A stretch of DNA of 5,267 bases, from assembly GCA_020438915.1 (NCBI GenBank), contig JAGQTR010000019.1, forward strand, positions 1-5,267, read 5' to 3'. How positions within the stretch are numbered: position 1 is the first letter of the stretch; every line of letters begins with the position of its first letter. The DNA is from Mycobacterium sp. Lineage in GTDB: Bacteria > Actinomycetota > Actinomycetes > Mycobacteriales > Mycobacteriaceae. Below, one piece after another: positions 1-5,027 of this stretch. A model generated the notes under the pieces. The model did not search any database. It was not told the DNA's origin and saw nothing but the letters and a program-made list of their open reading frames with translations. Both the position numbers and the translations under genes were made by a program.

Positions 1-576
1 ACCGTCGGCGAGATCTCCGATGCGCTGGAGAAGGTCTACGGCCGCCACCAGGCCGAGATCCGGACCATCGCCGGTGTGTACCGAGATGAGGTGGGGATGG
101 GGCAAACTGTCGGAAAGATGGCAGCTGCAACGGAACTGGTGGAGAAGTTCGCCGAGGCCGATGGCCGCAGGCCCAGGATCCTGGTGGCCAAGATGGGTCA
201 GGACGGCCACGACCGCGGGCAGAAGGTGATCGCGACTGCCTTCGCCGACATCGGGTTCGACGTCGATGTGGGCTCGCTGTTCTCGACTCCGGATGAGGTG
301 GCGCGTCAGGCAGCCGACAACGATGTGCACGCGGTCGGGGTGTCCTCTCTTGCCGCGGGCCACCTGACGCTGGTGCCTGCGCTGCGGGATGCACTCGCCG
401 AGGTCGGCCGGCCGGACATCATGATCGTGGTCGGCGGGGTCATCCCGCCGGGGGACTTCGAGGAGCTCTATGCTGCCGGCGCCACCGCGATCTTTCCGCC
501 GGGCACCGTCATCGCCGATGCGGCGATCGGTTTGCTGGGCACGCTGGCTGACCGCCTCGGATACTCGCTGACGTAG
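1..576 (+). CDS. mutB: Methylmalonyl-CoA mutase large subunit, C-terminal part (5' end outside window)
   Basis: This is the last 191 codons of the catalytic subunit of adenosylcobalamin-dependent methylmalonyl-CoA mutase, which interconverts (R)-methylmalonyl-CoA and succinyl-CoA in the cytosol; the full protein is usually about 730-750 residues. The reading frame is open from base 1 to TAG at 574-576. In the visible part, residues 1-45 are the helical linker after the TIM barrel and residues about 58-190 form the B12-binding Rossmann-like domain. The signature DxHxxG is present as D68-G69-H70-D71-R72-G73, with H70 the expected lower axial cobalt ligand. It is followed by the SSLAAGH segment (115-121) and the VVGGVIPP segment (143-150), both conserved in this domain. 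The stop directly abuts the meaB start, so the two are probably co-transcribed and translationally coupled. All key residues of the visible domain are intact. The mutB versus scpA/mcmA naming is a matter of convention. Confidence 0.96.
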   Translation, partial: TVGEISDALEKVYGRHQAEIRTIAGVYRDEVGMGQTVGKMAAATELVEKFAEADGRRPRILVAKMGQDGHDRGQKVIATAFADIGFDVDVGSLFSTPDEVARQAADNDVHAVGVSSLAAGHLTLVPALRDALAEVGRPDIMIVVGGVIPPGDFEELYAAGATAIFPPGTVIADAAIGLLGTLADRLGYSLT

Positions 577-1572
577 ATGAGCCAACCGGTCGGTGACTTG
601 GCGGCTGCGGTCCGCGACGGTGACCGCTCGGCGCTGGCCAGGGCGATCACACTTGTTGAATCCACTCGTGCCGACCACCGGCAGCATGCCCAGGAACTGC
701 TGCTGGAGCTTTCCTCGGATGCCGGAAATGCCCTCCACGTCGGTATCACCGGGGTTCCCGGGGTAGGCAAGTCCACCGGTATCGAGGCGCTCGGAATGTA
801 CCTCGTCGAGCGGGGCCACCGGGTCGCGGTGCTGGCCGTGGATCCCTCATCCACCCGTACCGGCGGCTCGATTCTGGGTGACAAGACCCGAATGGCGCGG
901 CTGGCGGTTCAGCCGGATGCCTATATTCGGCCCTCACCCACCTCGGGGACTCTTGGCGGTGTGGCGAAGGCGACCCGCGAGACGATCGTGTTGCTGGAAG
1001 CGGCGGGCTATGACGTCATCCTGGTCGAGACCGTGGGGGTGGGTCAGTCCGAGGTGGCGGTTGCCAACATGGTCGACACGTTCGTTTTCCTGACGCTGGC
1101 CCGGACCGGTGATCAGTTGCAGGGGATCAAGAAGGGTGTGCTCGAACTGGCCGACATCGTTGTCGTCAACAAGGCTGATGGCGAGCACGCCACCGAAGCC
1201 AAGGCGGCCGCGCGGGAGCTGGCCGGGGCCATCCGCCTGCTTTATCCACGTGAAACTCTCTGGCGCCCACCAGTGCTGACATTGAGCGCGTTGCAGGGCA
1301 CCGGACTGGCCGAGCTCTGGGAAACGATACTCAGGCATCGCGAAGTGCTCACCGCGGCAGGTGAATTCGACGCCCGCAGACGCACCCAGCAGGTGGAATG
1401 GACCTGGTCGATGGTCCGCGAGACGGTGCTGGACCGGCTGGTGAGCAGCCCCGGGGTTCGTCAGATCCGTTCCGAAATCGAGCGCCAGGTCCGCGACGGC
1501 GAACTGACTCCGGCGCTTGCTGCGCAGCAGATCCTCGACGCCGCAGAACAACGGCCGACCTCGTCTGGTTAA
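577..1572 (+). CDS. meaB: MeaB/ArgK-family GTPase, methylmalonyl-CoA mutase chaperone
   Basis: A 331-residue cytosolic G3E-type P-loop GTPase. MeaB (human MMAA) binds methylmalonyl-CoA mutase, gates adenosylcobalamin loading and protects the enzyme from inactivation. Motifs in order: Walker A GVPGVGKST at 59-67; DPSS at 89-92, the Mg/switch I region; ETVGVGQSE at 151-159, the switch II/G3 region; GDQLQGIKKG at 178-187, matching the switch III area of the family; NKAD at 198-201, guanine specificity; and SALQGTG at 237-243, the G5-like loop. Residues from about 270 onward form the helical C-terminal dimerisation arm. Length is typical for the family. ATG 577 follows the mutB stop with no spacer (TAGATG) and with only a weak upstream ribosome site, so reinitiation after mutB is likely. 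Older annotations call it ArgK or a lysine/arginine/ornithine transport kinase; the adjacent mutase makes the MeaB role much more likely. Confidence 0.95.
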   Translation: MSQPVGDLAAAVRDGDRSALARAITLVESTRADHRQHAQELLLELSSDAGNALHVGITGVPGVGKSTGIEALGMYLVERGHRVAVLAVDPSSTRTGGSILGDKTRMARLAVQPDAYIRPSPTSGTLGGVAKATRETIVLLEAAGYDVILVETVGVGQSEVAVANMVDTFVFLTLARTGDQLQGIKKGVLELADIVVVNKADGEHATEAKAAARELAGAIRLLYPRETLWRPPVLTLSALQGTGLAELWETILRHREVLTAAGEFDARRRTQQVEWTWSMVRETVLDRLVSSPGVRQIRSEIERQVRDGELTPALAAQQILDAAEQRPTSSG

Positions 1573-1581
1573 CAAATCGGT

Positions 1582-1593
1582 AACTCCGGAGTT
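1582..1593. repeat. 12-bp perfect palindrome upstream of lipL
   Basis: AACTCCGGAGTT is fully self-complementary and lies in the 54-bp gap between meaB and lipL. With no loop it is a poor RNA hairpin, and no T-run follows, so it does not look like a terminator. A DNA operator for a dimeric regulator is the more natural reading, but nothing identifies the protein. Confidence 0.5.
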
Positions 1594-1611
1594 CTTTGCC
1601 ACGCGTCGAGG

Positions 1612-1617
1612 TAAATT
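1612..1617 (+). promoter_or_regulatory. Candidate -10 box of a lipL promoter
   Basis: TAAATT fits the mycobacterial TANNNT -10 pattern. A start site 6-7 bases further on would fall at 1624-1625, giving a nearly leaderless lipL transcript beginning at the ATG at 1627. No convincing -35 hexamer is seen. The competing reading is that GAGGT at 1608-1612 is a Shine-Dalgarno site on read-through mRNA from meaB. Both use the same bases, so confidence is low. Confidence 0.3.
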
Positions 1618-1626
1618 CAATGAATT

Positions 1627-2922
1627 ATGACGGGCGTCAATAACCGGAAGCGCGAAGCGGGGCTCCCACGCGGAGCGGACAGCTCTGCTCTGCCGCGTGG
1701 TGTTCAGGGCGCCGCAGATGAGAATTTCGCCTGTGCGGTAAGGCTATTCGCCCAGATGTTTCCGTGGCGTCGGCTCGGCGGCGGCGCGCTGGCCGTCTAC
1801 CTCGACGGCAAGCCGGTGGTCGACATCTGGACGGGTTGGTCAGACCGGCGGGGAAGACGCCATTGGAACGCCGACACCGGCACCATGGTGTTCTCCGCCA
1901 CCAAAGGTGTTGCCGCGACCGTCATCCACCGGCTGGCCGACCGCGGTCTGGTCGATTACGACGCCCCGGTCGCCGAGTACTGGCCGGCGTTCGCAGTGAA
2001 CGGAAAGTCGCGCATCACCGTGCGCGACGCGCTGAGGCACCGGGCGGGGCTCGCTCATCTGAACGGCGTGGCCAAGGACGAACTGCTCGACCACGTCCGC
2101 ATGGAGGAGCGGTTGGCCTCCGCGCCGGTCAGCTGGCTGCTGGGCAAGCCCGCCTACCACGCGCTGACCTTCGGCTGGCTGCTTTCCGGGCTGGCCCGCG
2201 CCATCACCGGGCAGGGGATGCGCGAGCTGATCCGGACCGAGGTGGCTCAGCCGCTGAACACCGACGGGCTGCACCTCGGCCGGCCCCCCGGGCACGCACC
2301 CACGCAGGCCGCGCAGATCCTGGGCCCGCAGAGCCCGCTGCAGAACCCCATTTTCAATCTGGTGGCGCCCCGGGTGGCGGCTCTGCCGTTCTCCGGTGCA
2401 TTCGGAACCATGTACACCCCCGGAATCAAGGCGCTTGTGCAGGGTGATATCCCGCTGCTGGACAGCGAGATCCCCGCGGCCAACGGTGTGGCCACCGCTC
2501 GTGCGCTGGCCCGCATGTACGGTGCGCTCGCCAACGGCGGACAAATCGAGGGCAGACAGTTCCTTTCCAGCGAGACCACCGCTGCCCTGGTGGGACGGCC
2601 GAGCCTGCGGCCGGACCACATGATGTTCATGCCGATGGCCTTCCACCTGGGCTATCACGGGTTGCCGTTCGGCAGTGTTCTGCCCGGTTTCGGCCATGTC
2701 GGTCTCGGCGGCTCGCTGGGGTGGGCGGATCCACAGTCCAGGCTGGCATTCGGCTATGTGCACAACCGACTGCTCACCCCCCTGGTCGTCCCGGACCAGG
2801 CAGGCTTCGTCGCGACGGCCGCGCTGATCCGCCGGGGCGCGGCCCTGGCCCGCAAGAACGGCTTCCGAACGGTGGGGGAGTTCGGCGCGCCGTTCGCCGA
2901 CCGCGCCCTGACAGCCATCTGA
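1627..2922 (+). CDS. lipL: LipL-type serine esterase/lipase of the beta-lactamase (family VIII) fold
   Basis: A 431-residue protein with class C beta-lactamase/family VIII esterase architecture. From memory it is closely similar to M. tuberculosis LipL (Rv1497), which also follows meaB. The nucleophile motif SxxK is S90-A-T-K93. A tyrosine-based second motif is probably Y177-H178-A179, in the usual spot before the TFGWLLSGL helix. A third-motif candidate is H357-V358-G359, directly followed by a GxSxG pentapeptide at 361-365 (GGSLG). Family VIII enzymes hydrolyse short acyl esters using the SxxK serine. No signal peptide or lipobox is visible; the first 30 residues are polar and low in complexity, so any cell-wall location would need non-classical export. 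The gene starts 54 bp after meaB and may have its own promoter. The start at ATG 1627 is favoured because the next in-frame Met is residue 44, inside conserved sequence. It converges on the membrane-protein gene with a 23-bp gap. Confidence 0.9.
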   Translation: MTGVNNRKREAGLPRGADSSALPRGVQGAADENFACAVRLFAQMFPWRRLGGGALAVYLDGKPVVDIWTGWSDRRGRRHWNADTGTMVFSATKGVAATVIHRLADRGLVDYDAPVAEYWPAFAVNGKSRITVRDALRHRAGLAHLNGVAKDELLDHVRMEERLASAPVSWLLGKPAYHALTFGWLLSGLARAITGQGMRELIRTEVAQPLNTDGLHLGRPPGHAPTQAAQILGPQSPLQNPIFNLVAPRVAALPFSGAFGTMYTPGIKALVQGDIPLLDSEIPAANGVATARALARMYGALANGGQIEGRQFLSSETTAALVGRPSLRPDHMMFMPMAFHLGYHGLPFGSVLPGFGHVGLGGSLGWADPQSRLAFGYVHNRLLTPLVVPDQAGFVATAALIRRGAALARKNGFRTVGEFGAPFADRALTAI

Positions 2923-2945
2923 ATCCGCTGCCCGGCCACACGTGC

Positions 2946-3680
2946 TCAGCTGTTGGCGCGGGTGAACCACTTCGTCTTGATGCGCCACGAATACGCCGAG
3001 GTCAGCGCGAAGCCGGCGCCGCAGGCGCAGGCGAACACCCACACCAGGGTGCTGCCTTGGACAGTCTGCAACGGTGGGATGAACGCCGTGATGATGCGCA
3101 CCACACACGCCGCGATACCCATGCCGGACGCGACCAGGTAGACGGTCGCGATCGAGCGGGACCGCGGATCGGAGCGCAGGATCAGCAGCGCCCGCGACCC
3201 GTAGCCGAGAAGGTAGATCAGCATTCCGCAGAGCAACAGCCAGTAGACGTTGAGCCAGAAGTCGGTGGGTACGGCGAAGAAATCCCGGCGATAGATCGCT
3301 GCCCCGTTGCCCAGCCAGAACGCCGCCAGCAGCAACGGTATGCACAGCGTCGCGGGCCGCTCGACGAACTGCTTGAACCGACGGTGCATCGCATGGTCTT
3401 CTTCGAGCCGGCCCAGGGCGTTGTAGACGACCGCCGATGCGGCGACGATGTAGGCGTCGTGGCCGAGGTAATCCTCGAGGTTCCATTTTCCGGTGAGCGA
3501 GTAGAGCCAATGCCCGAGCGTTTCCGAGGCCAAGGGAGACATCAGCAGCACGGCCAGGCCCTGTAGCGCGATGTTGAGGGTGGCCGCAACCTCCCATCGG
3601 CAGGACCAGGTCACGCGACGGATCCACAGGCTCCACACGATGCACAGGAGCGTGATCGCGATGAGTGTTGCCAAAGCCAT
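2946..3680 (-). CDS. Seven-helix integral membrane protein of unknown function, second gene of HTH operon
   Basis: A 244-residue, very hydrophobic protein that I do not recognise as a named family. Predicted helices by eye: about 2-20, 32-50, 74-92, 109-127, 142-160, 177-200 and 211-231. Basic loops after helices 1 (R21, R22, R29), 3 (HRRFKQFVER, 99-108) and 5 (RSDPRSR, 169-175), plus the basic tail RIKTKWFTR (233-241), predict an outside N-terminus and a cytoplasmic C-terminus. There is no transporter, kinase or protease motif. Start ATG at 3680-3678 has a GAAGG ribosome site (3693-3689) 8 nt upstream. It lies 21 bp after the HTH gene on the same strand, so the two are almost certainly one operon. 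The seven-helix plan, with a cytoplasmic DPRSR loop between helices 5 and 6, recalls the membrane parts of MAB_1171c-type actinobacterial proteins found next to HTH genes, but that is a loose resemblance, not an assignment. Confidence 0.85.
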   Translation of the reverse strand: MALATLIAITLLCIVWSLWIRRVTWSCRWEVAATLNIALQGLAVLLMSPLASETLGHWLYSLTGKWNLEDYLGHDAYIVAASAVVYNALGRLEEDHAMHRRFKQFVERPATLCIPLLLAAFWLGNGAAIYRRDFFAVPTDFWLNVYWLLLCGMLIYLLGYGSRALLILRSDPRSRSIATVYLVASGMGIAACVVRIITAFIPPLQTVQGSTLVWVFACACGAGFALTSAYSWRIKTKWFTRANS

Positions 3681-3688
3681 GGGAGTCG

Positions 3689-3693
3689 CCTTC
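3689..3693 (-). promoter_or_regulatory. Ribosome-binding site of the membrane-protein gene
   Basis: GAAGG on the minus strand sits 8 nt before ATG 3680, inside the 21-bp gap after the HTH gene. It supports this start and independent initiation within a shared mRNA. Confidence 0.65.
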
Positions 3694-3701
3694 GAACCGG
3701 C

Positions 3702-4073
3702 CTAAAGAGGGGGAGCGTCGAGTCGCGGTGTCAGGTCGGCCAGCTTGTGGCTGCGAGTGACGGCATGTGTCTTGGCCTGCTGCAGGGTCGCGACCCCGAA
3801 CTGGTCGGGCTCGGCTGCTCTGACGTAGTTCCACACTTCCTGTCGGCTCATCAAGCCGAACTGGACCTGTAGATCGGGGTAGCTCAGATCGAACCGGTCA
3901 GCGACCCGTCGCAACTCCTCGGCGTTCGGGTAGTCGCTTTCCTTGATTCGCCGGTAGTAGGTACTGCTGGAAACGCCGAGCGCATCAAAGAGATCCTTGG
4001 CATCGATCTCTCCGTCGAGGAGGTAATCGAGCAGGGCCTTGAGCTGTCTGCCGTTCTCATCGGTGCGTGGCAC
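3702..4073 (-). CDS. Small helix-turn-helix DNA-binding protein, first gene of the operon
   Basis: Read from GTG at 4073-4071 this is a 123-residue protein; the frame is also open to a TTG at 4118 (138 residues). I prefer the GTG because a TANNNT -10 box (4085-4080) lies six bases before it, and this box would fall inside the coding region if the TTG were used. Residues 24-44 (D24-A-K-D-L-F ... Y39-Y40-R41-R42) form a helix-turn-helix with the recognition helix around S35-K44. A second helical block at 50-74 (NAEELRRVADRFDLSYPDLQ) completes an XRE/Cro-like fold. The tail from 75 onward is mostly polar and ends in a proline-rich stretch; no metal, protease or ligand domain is seen. The SSTYYRR recognition helix followed by NAEELRR resembles HTH proteins common in mycobacteria and mycobacteriophages, which is a family impression, not a match. 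Being the first gene of a leaderless operon facing another gene fits an autoregulator. Confidence 0.8.
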   Translation of the reverse strand: MPRTDENGRQLKALLDYLLDGEIDAKDLFDALGVSSSTYYRRIKESDYPNAEELRRVADRFDLSYPDLQVQFGLMSRQEVWNYVRAAEPDQFGVATLQQAKTHAVTRSHKLADLTPRLDAPPL

Positions 4074-4079
4074 GGATAC

Positions 4080-4085
4080 ACAATA
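4080..4085 (-). promoter_or_regulatory. -10 box for leaderless HTH operon
   Basis: TATTGT on the minus strand fits TANNNT, and six bases separate it from GTG 4073, which places the transcription start on the start codon itself. TTGACG occurs upstream (4102-4097) but only 11 bp away, too close for a normal -35. A TAAA-N4-TTTA inverted repeat (4083-4094) overlaps the box and could be an operator. Confidence 0.5.
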
Positions 4086-4138
4086 AACCGATTTACCGTC
4101 AACTGCACCCCTCGGCAAACAGATAGCAAGACGTTAAT

Positions 4139-4152
4139 TGACACAGGCGTCA
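4139..4152. repeat. Short inverted repeat in divergent promoter region
   Basis: TGAC-N6-GTCA (arms 4139-4142 and 4149-4152) lies midway between the two divergent starts. It overlaps a TTGACA (4138-4143) that has no acceptable -10 at normal spacing on the plus strand. Four-base arms are easily found by chance, so it counts as a minor operator candidate. Confidence 0.3.
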
Positions 4153-4157
4153 CGGTT

Positions 4158-4175
4158 TTGGGAGTGGTCTCCCAA
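4158..4175. repeat. 18-bp inverted repeat, candidate operator over the -35 region
   Basis: The arms TTGGGAG (4158-4164) and CTCCCAA (4169-4175) are perfectly complementary with a 4-base spacer. The right arm covers the place where the -35 of the 4206 gene would lie (about 4170-4175). No T-run follows, so a terminator is unlikely. A dimeric regulator bound here would block the plus-strand promoter; the neighbouring HTH protein is the obvious candidate by position only. Confidence 0.55.
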
Positions 4176-4192
4176 TTCTGGGACATTCGCTG

Positions 4193-4198
4193 TACGGT
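4193..4198 (+). promoter_or_regulatory. -10 box for leaderless 4206 gene
   Basis: TACGGT fits TANNNT and lies 7 bases before ATG 4206, so transcription probably begins at or one base before the A of the ATG. No Shine-Dalgarno sequence is present upstream of this ATG, which agrees with leaderless translation. The box overlaps the palindrome GGTTAACC (4196-4203). Confidence 0.5.
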
Positions 4199-4205
4199 TA
4201 ACCCC

Positions 4206-4808
4206 ATGGTCGCTCCGTACATGGCCGACGAGGTCAGGCCCTTCGTTAACCCCGTACCGATAAAGCTGCAGTTGGTCGATCACGCCGCCGATGAGCGAAT
4301 TTCGCCGCAATTCGAGAAATTGAGTACATCTCCGAACAGCGAATTAGCGGGTGAACTCGACGGCGCGGCTGACTGGCTCGGTGTGCGTGTCGAGGAGATC
4401 CTGCTGGCGGCCCTCGGCCGGACCCTCGGCCGGACCCGAGGCGAGGGTGCCGTGGCCGTCGATGTGCGTGCTGGCGGCGGTGGATCGCTTCACAACGTCT
4501 CGCTGATCTGCTCGGATGCACCGCCGATGGGGCCCACCGAAATGCTGCAGGGCGCACACAACGCGCTGGCCGCGACATCCGGGTCTGGCGACACCACCTC
4601 CGAGGTTCTGCTGAACCTCGCTGCTGACCGAAACGGCGCCGGCGGCAACCATGCACTCGAATTGCAGGTGCACCGAGCCGACGGGCAACTGCACCTCGAC
4701 TGGACCTACGACACGACCAGGTTCGATGCCTACAGCATCGAAGAGTTGGCTGAGCAATTCCCGTTCGCATTGATCGAGCTCACCTCCGACGCCGCGGCGC
4801 CTCTCTAA
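4206..4808 (+). CDS. Orphan condensation-domain-like protein (C-terminal half of an NRPS C/E-type domain)
   Basis: A 200-residue protein read from ATG 4206. The frame extends to a TTG at 4158, but that lies inside an inverted repeat and upstream of the -10 box, so I reject it; ATG 4221 is a possible alternative. Residues 54-88 (an amphipathic helix with EEILLAALGR, then AVAVDVR) and 132-192 (SEVLLNLAAD, then HALELQVHRADGQLHLDWTYD, then YSIEELAEQFPFALIEL) follow the order and spacing of the C-terminal subdomain of peptide-synthetase condensation/epimerisation domains. These are the floor-loop helix, the DVEGHGR-like strand (here DVRAGGG, 86-92) and the final strand-helix. The N-terminal subdomain with HHxxxDG is missing, as are carrier and adenylation domains, so catalysis by the normal mechanism is not expected. 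An in-frame 12-bp duplication gives LGRT-LGRT (70-77). It is divergent from the HTH operon and lies just before the ileS leader. Whether it is a relic or a binding/accessory protein is unknown. Confidence 0.7.
   Translation: MVAPYMADEVRPFVNPVPIKLQLVDHAADERISPQFEKLSTSPNSELAGELDGAADWLGVRVEEILLAALGRTLGRTRGEGAVAVDVRAGGGGSLHNVSLICSDAPPMGPTEMLQGAHNALAATSGSGDTTSEVLLNLAADRNGAGGNHALELQVHRADGQLHLDWTYDTTRFDAYSIEELAEQFPFALIELTSDAAAPL
4411..4434 (+). repeat. Two perfect tandem copies of a 12-bp unit inside the 4206 gene
   Basis: CCCTCGGCCGGA occurs at 4411-4422 and 4423-4434. The unit is four codons long and keeps frame, producing LGRT twice in the amphipathic helix. It looks like slippage duplication and could vary in copy number between strains. 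Confidence 0.6.
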
Positions 4809-4822
4809 CATTGTCGGCCCGC

Positions 4823-4828
4823 TAGACT
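4823..4828 (+). promoter_or_regulatory. -10 box for the ileS leader transcript
   Basis: TAGACT fits TANNNT and lies 14 bp after the stop of the upstream gene. A start site near 4835 would place the 5' end just ahead of Stem I of the T-box. No clear -35 is visible. An 8-bp direct repeat TGTCGGCC (4812-4819 and 4828-4835) brackets the box. Confidence 0.55.
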
Positions 4829-4847
4829 GTCGGCCATCGGCGTTGAT

Positions 4848-4861
4848 CCGGCCATCACCGG
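4848..4861 (+). promoter_or_regulatory. T-box Stem I hairpin with AUC specifier in the apical loop
   Basis: CCGG-CCATCA-CCGG. The specifier ATC (4854-4856) decodes isoleucine and would pair with the GAU anticodon. Canonical T-boxes have a long Stem I with the specifier in an internal loop; here only the short hairpin exists, as described for mycobacterial and nocardial ileS leaders. A second ATC at 4846-4848 is at the stem base and is less likely the specifier. Confidence 0.8.
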
Positions 4862-4960
4862 GGAGCTTTCGGAAGAACAGCGCGTGTGGAAGTTCGTATC
4901 CGTCCCAGGGCGCCCAGTAGAGCCGAACGGGTGGGCCCGTCATCGCCCTCCCTTTGAGCG

Positions 4961-4977
4961 GCGCACCGCCGGTGCGC
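4961..4977 (+). promoter_or_regulatory. T-box Stem III hairpin
   Basis: Seven perfect pairs, GCGCACC with GGTGCGC, closed by a GCC loop. It lies two bases before the AGCGGGGTGG T-box strand, where Stem III normally stacks under the discriminator helix. Confidence 0.75.
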
Positions 4978-4978
4978 A

Positions 4979-5027
4979 AGCGGGGTGGTACCGCGGCGCT
5001 CGCGCACCGGCGCGGCGTCGTCCCCGT
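4979..5027 (+). promoter_or_regulatory. T-box antisequestrator (discriminator)
   Basis: GCGGGG (4980-4985) can pair with CCCCGT (5022-5027, one G-U), and CCGCG (4991-4995) with CGCGG (5011-5015). This leaves the UGGU bulge (4986-4989) open for the 3' NCCA end of uncharged tRNA-Ile. Forming this helix removes 5022-5027 from the sequestrator. Confidence 0.8.

Noticed and set aside
934..1620. A 228-codon minus-strand frame opposite meaB
   Set aside because: Low-complexity composition typical of a shadow frame; meaB on the plus strand has every GTPase motif intact.
1627..2922. lipL as a true beta-lactamase
   Set aside because: SxxK is shared by the fold, but there is no signal peptide, no classical KTG motif, and the gene matches the LipL esterase context.
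2923..2945. Bidirectional terminator between the convergent lipL and membrane-protein genes
   Set aside because: Only 23 bp, no stem of useful length and no T-run on either strand.
1840..3834. A 664-codon open frame on the minus strand running antisense to lipL and out of frame with the membrane-protein gene
   Set aside because: It is Arg/Pro/Gly-rich and has no domain pattern. It overlaps two well-supported genes and is the mirror of high-GC codon bias in lipL.
4074..4118. TTG start at 4118 adding 15 residues to the HTH protein
   Set aside because: The extension would cover the TATTGT -10 box; the GTG at 4073 fits a leaderless start.
4138..4143. TTGACA as a perfect -35 box for the 4206 gene
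   Set aside because: It lies 49 bp before the proposed -10, and no -10-like hexamer is found 16-18 bp downstream of it.
4158..4205. TTG start at 4158 adding 16 residues to the condensation-like protein
   Set aside because: The extension contains an inverted repeat and the -10 box of the same gene, and has no ribosome site.
4961..4977. The GCGCACC hairpin as a stand-alone repeat element
   Set aside because: Its place right before the T-box consensus identifies it as Stem III of the riboswitch.
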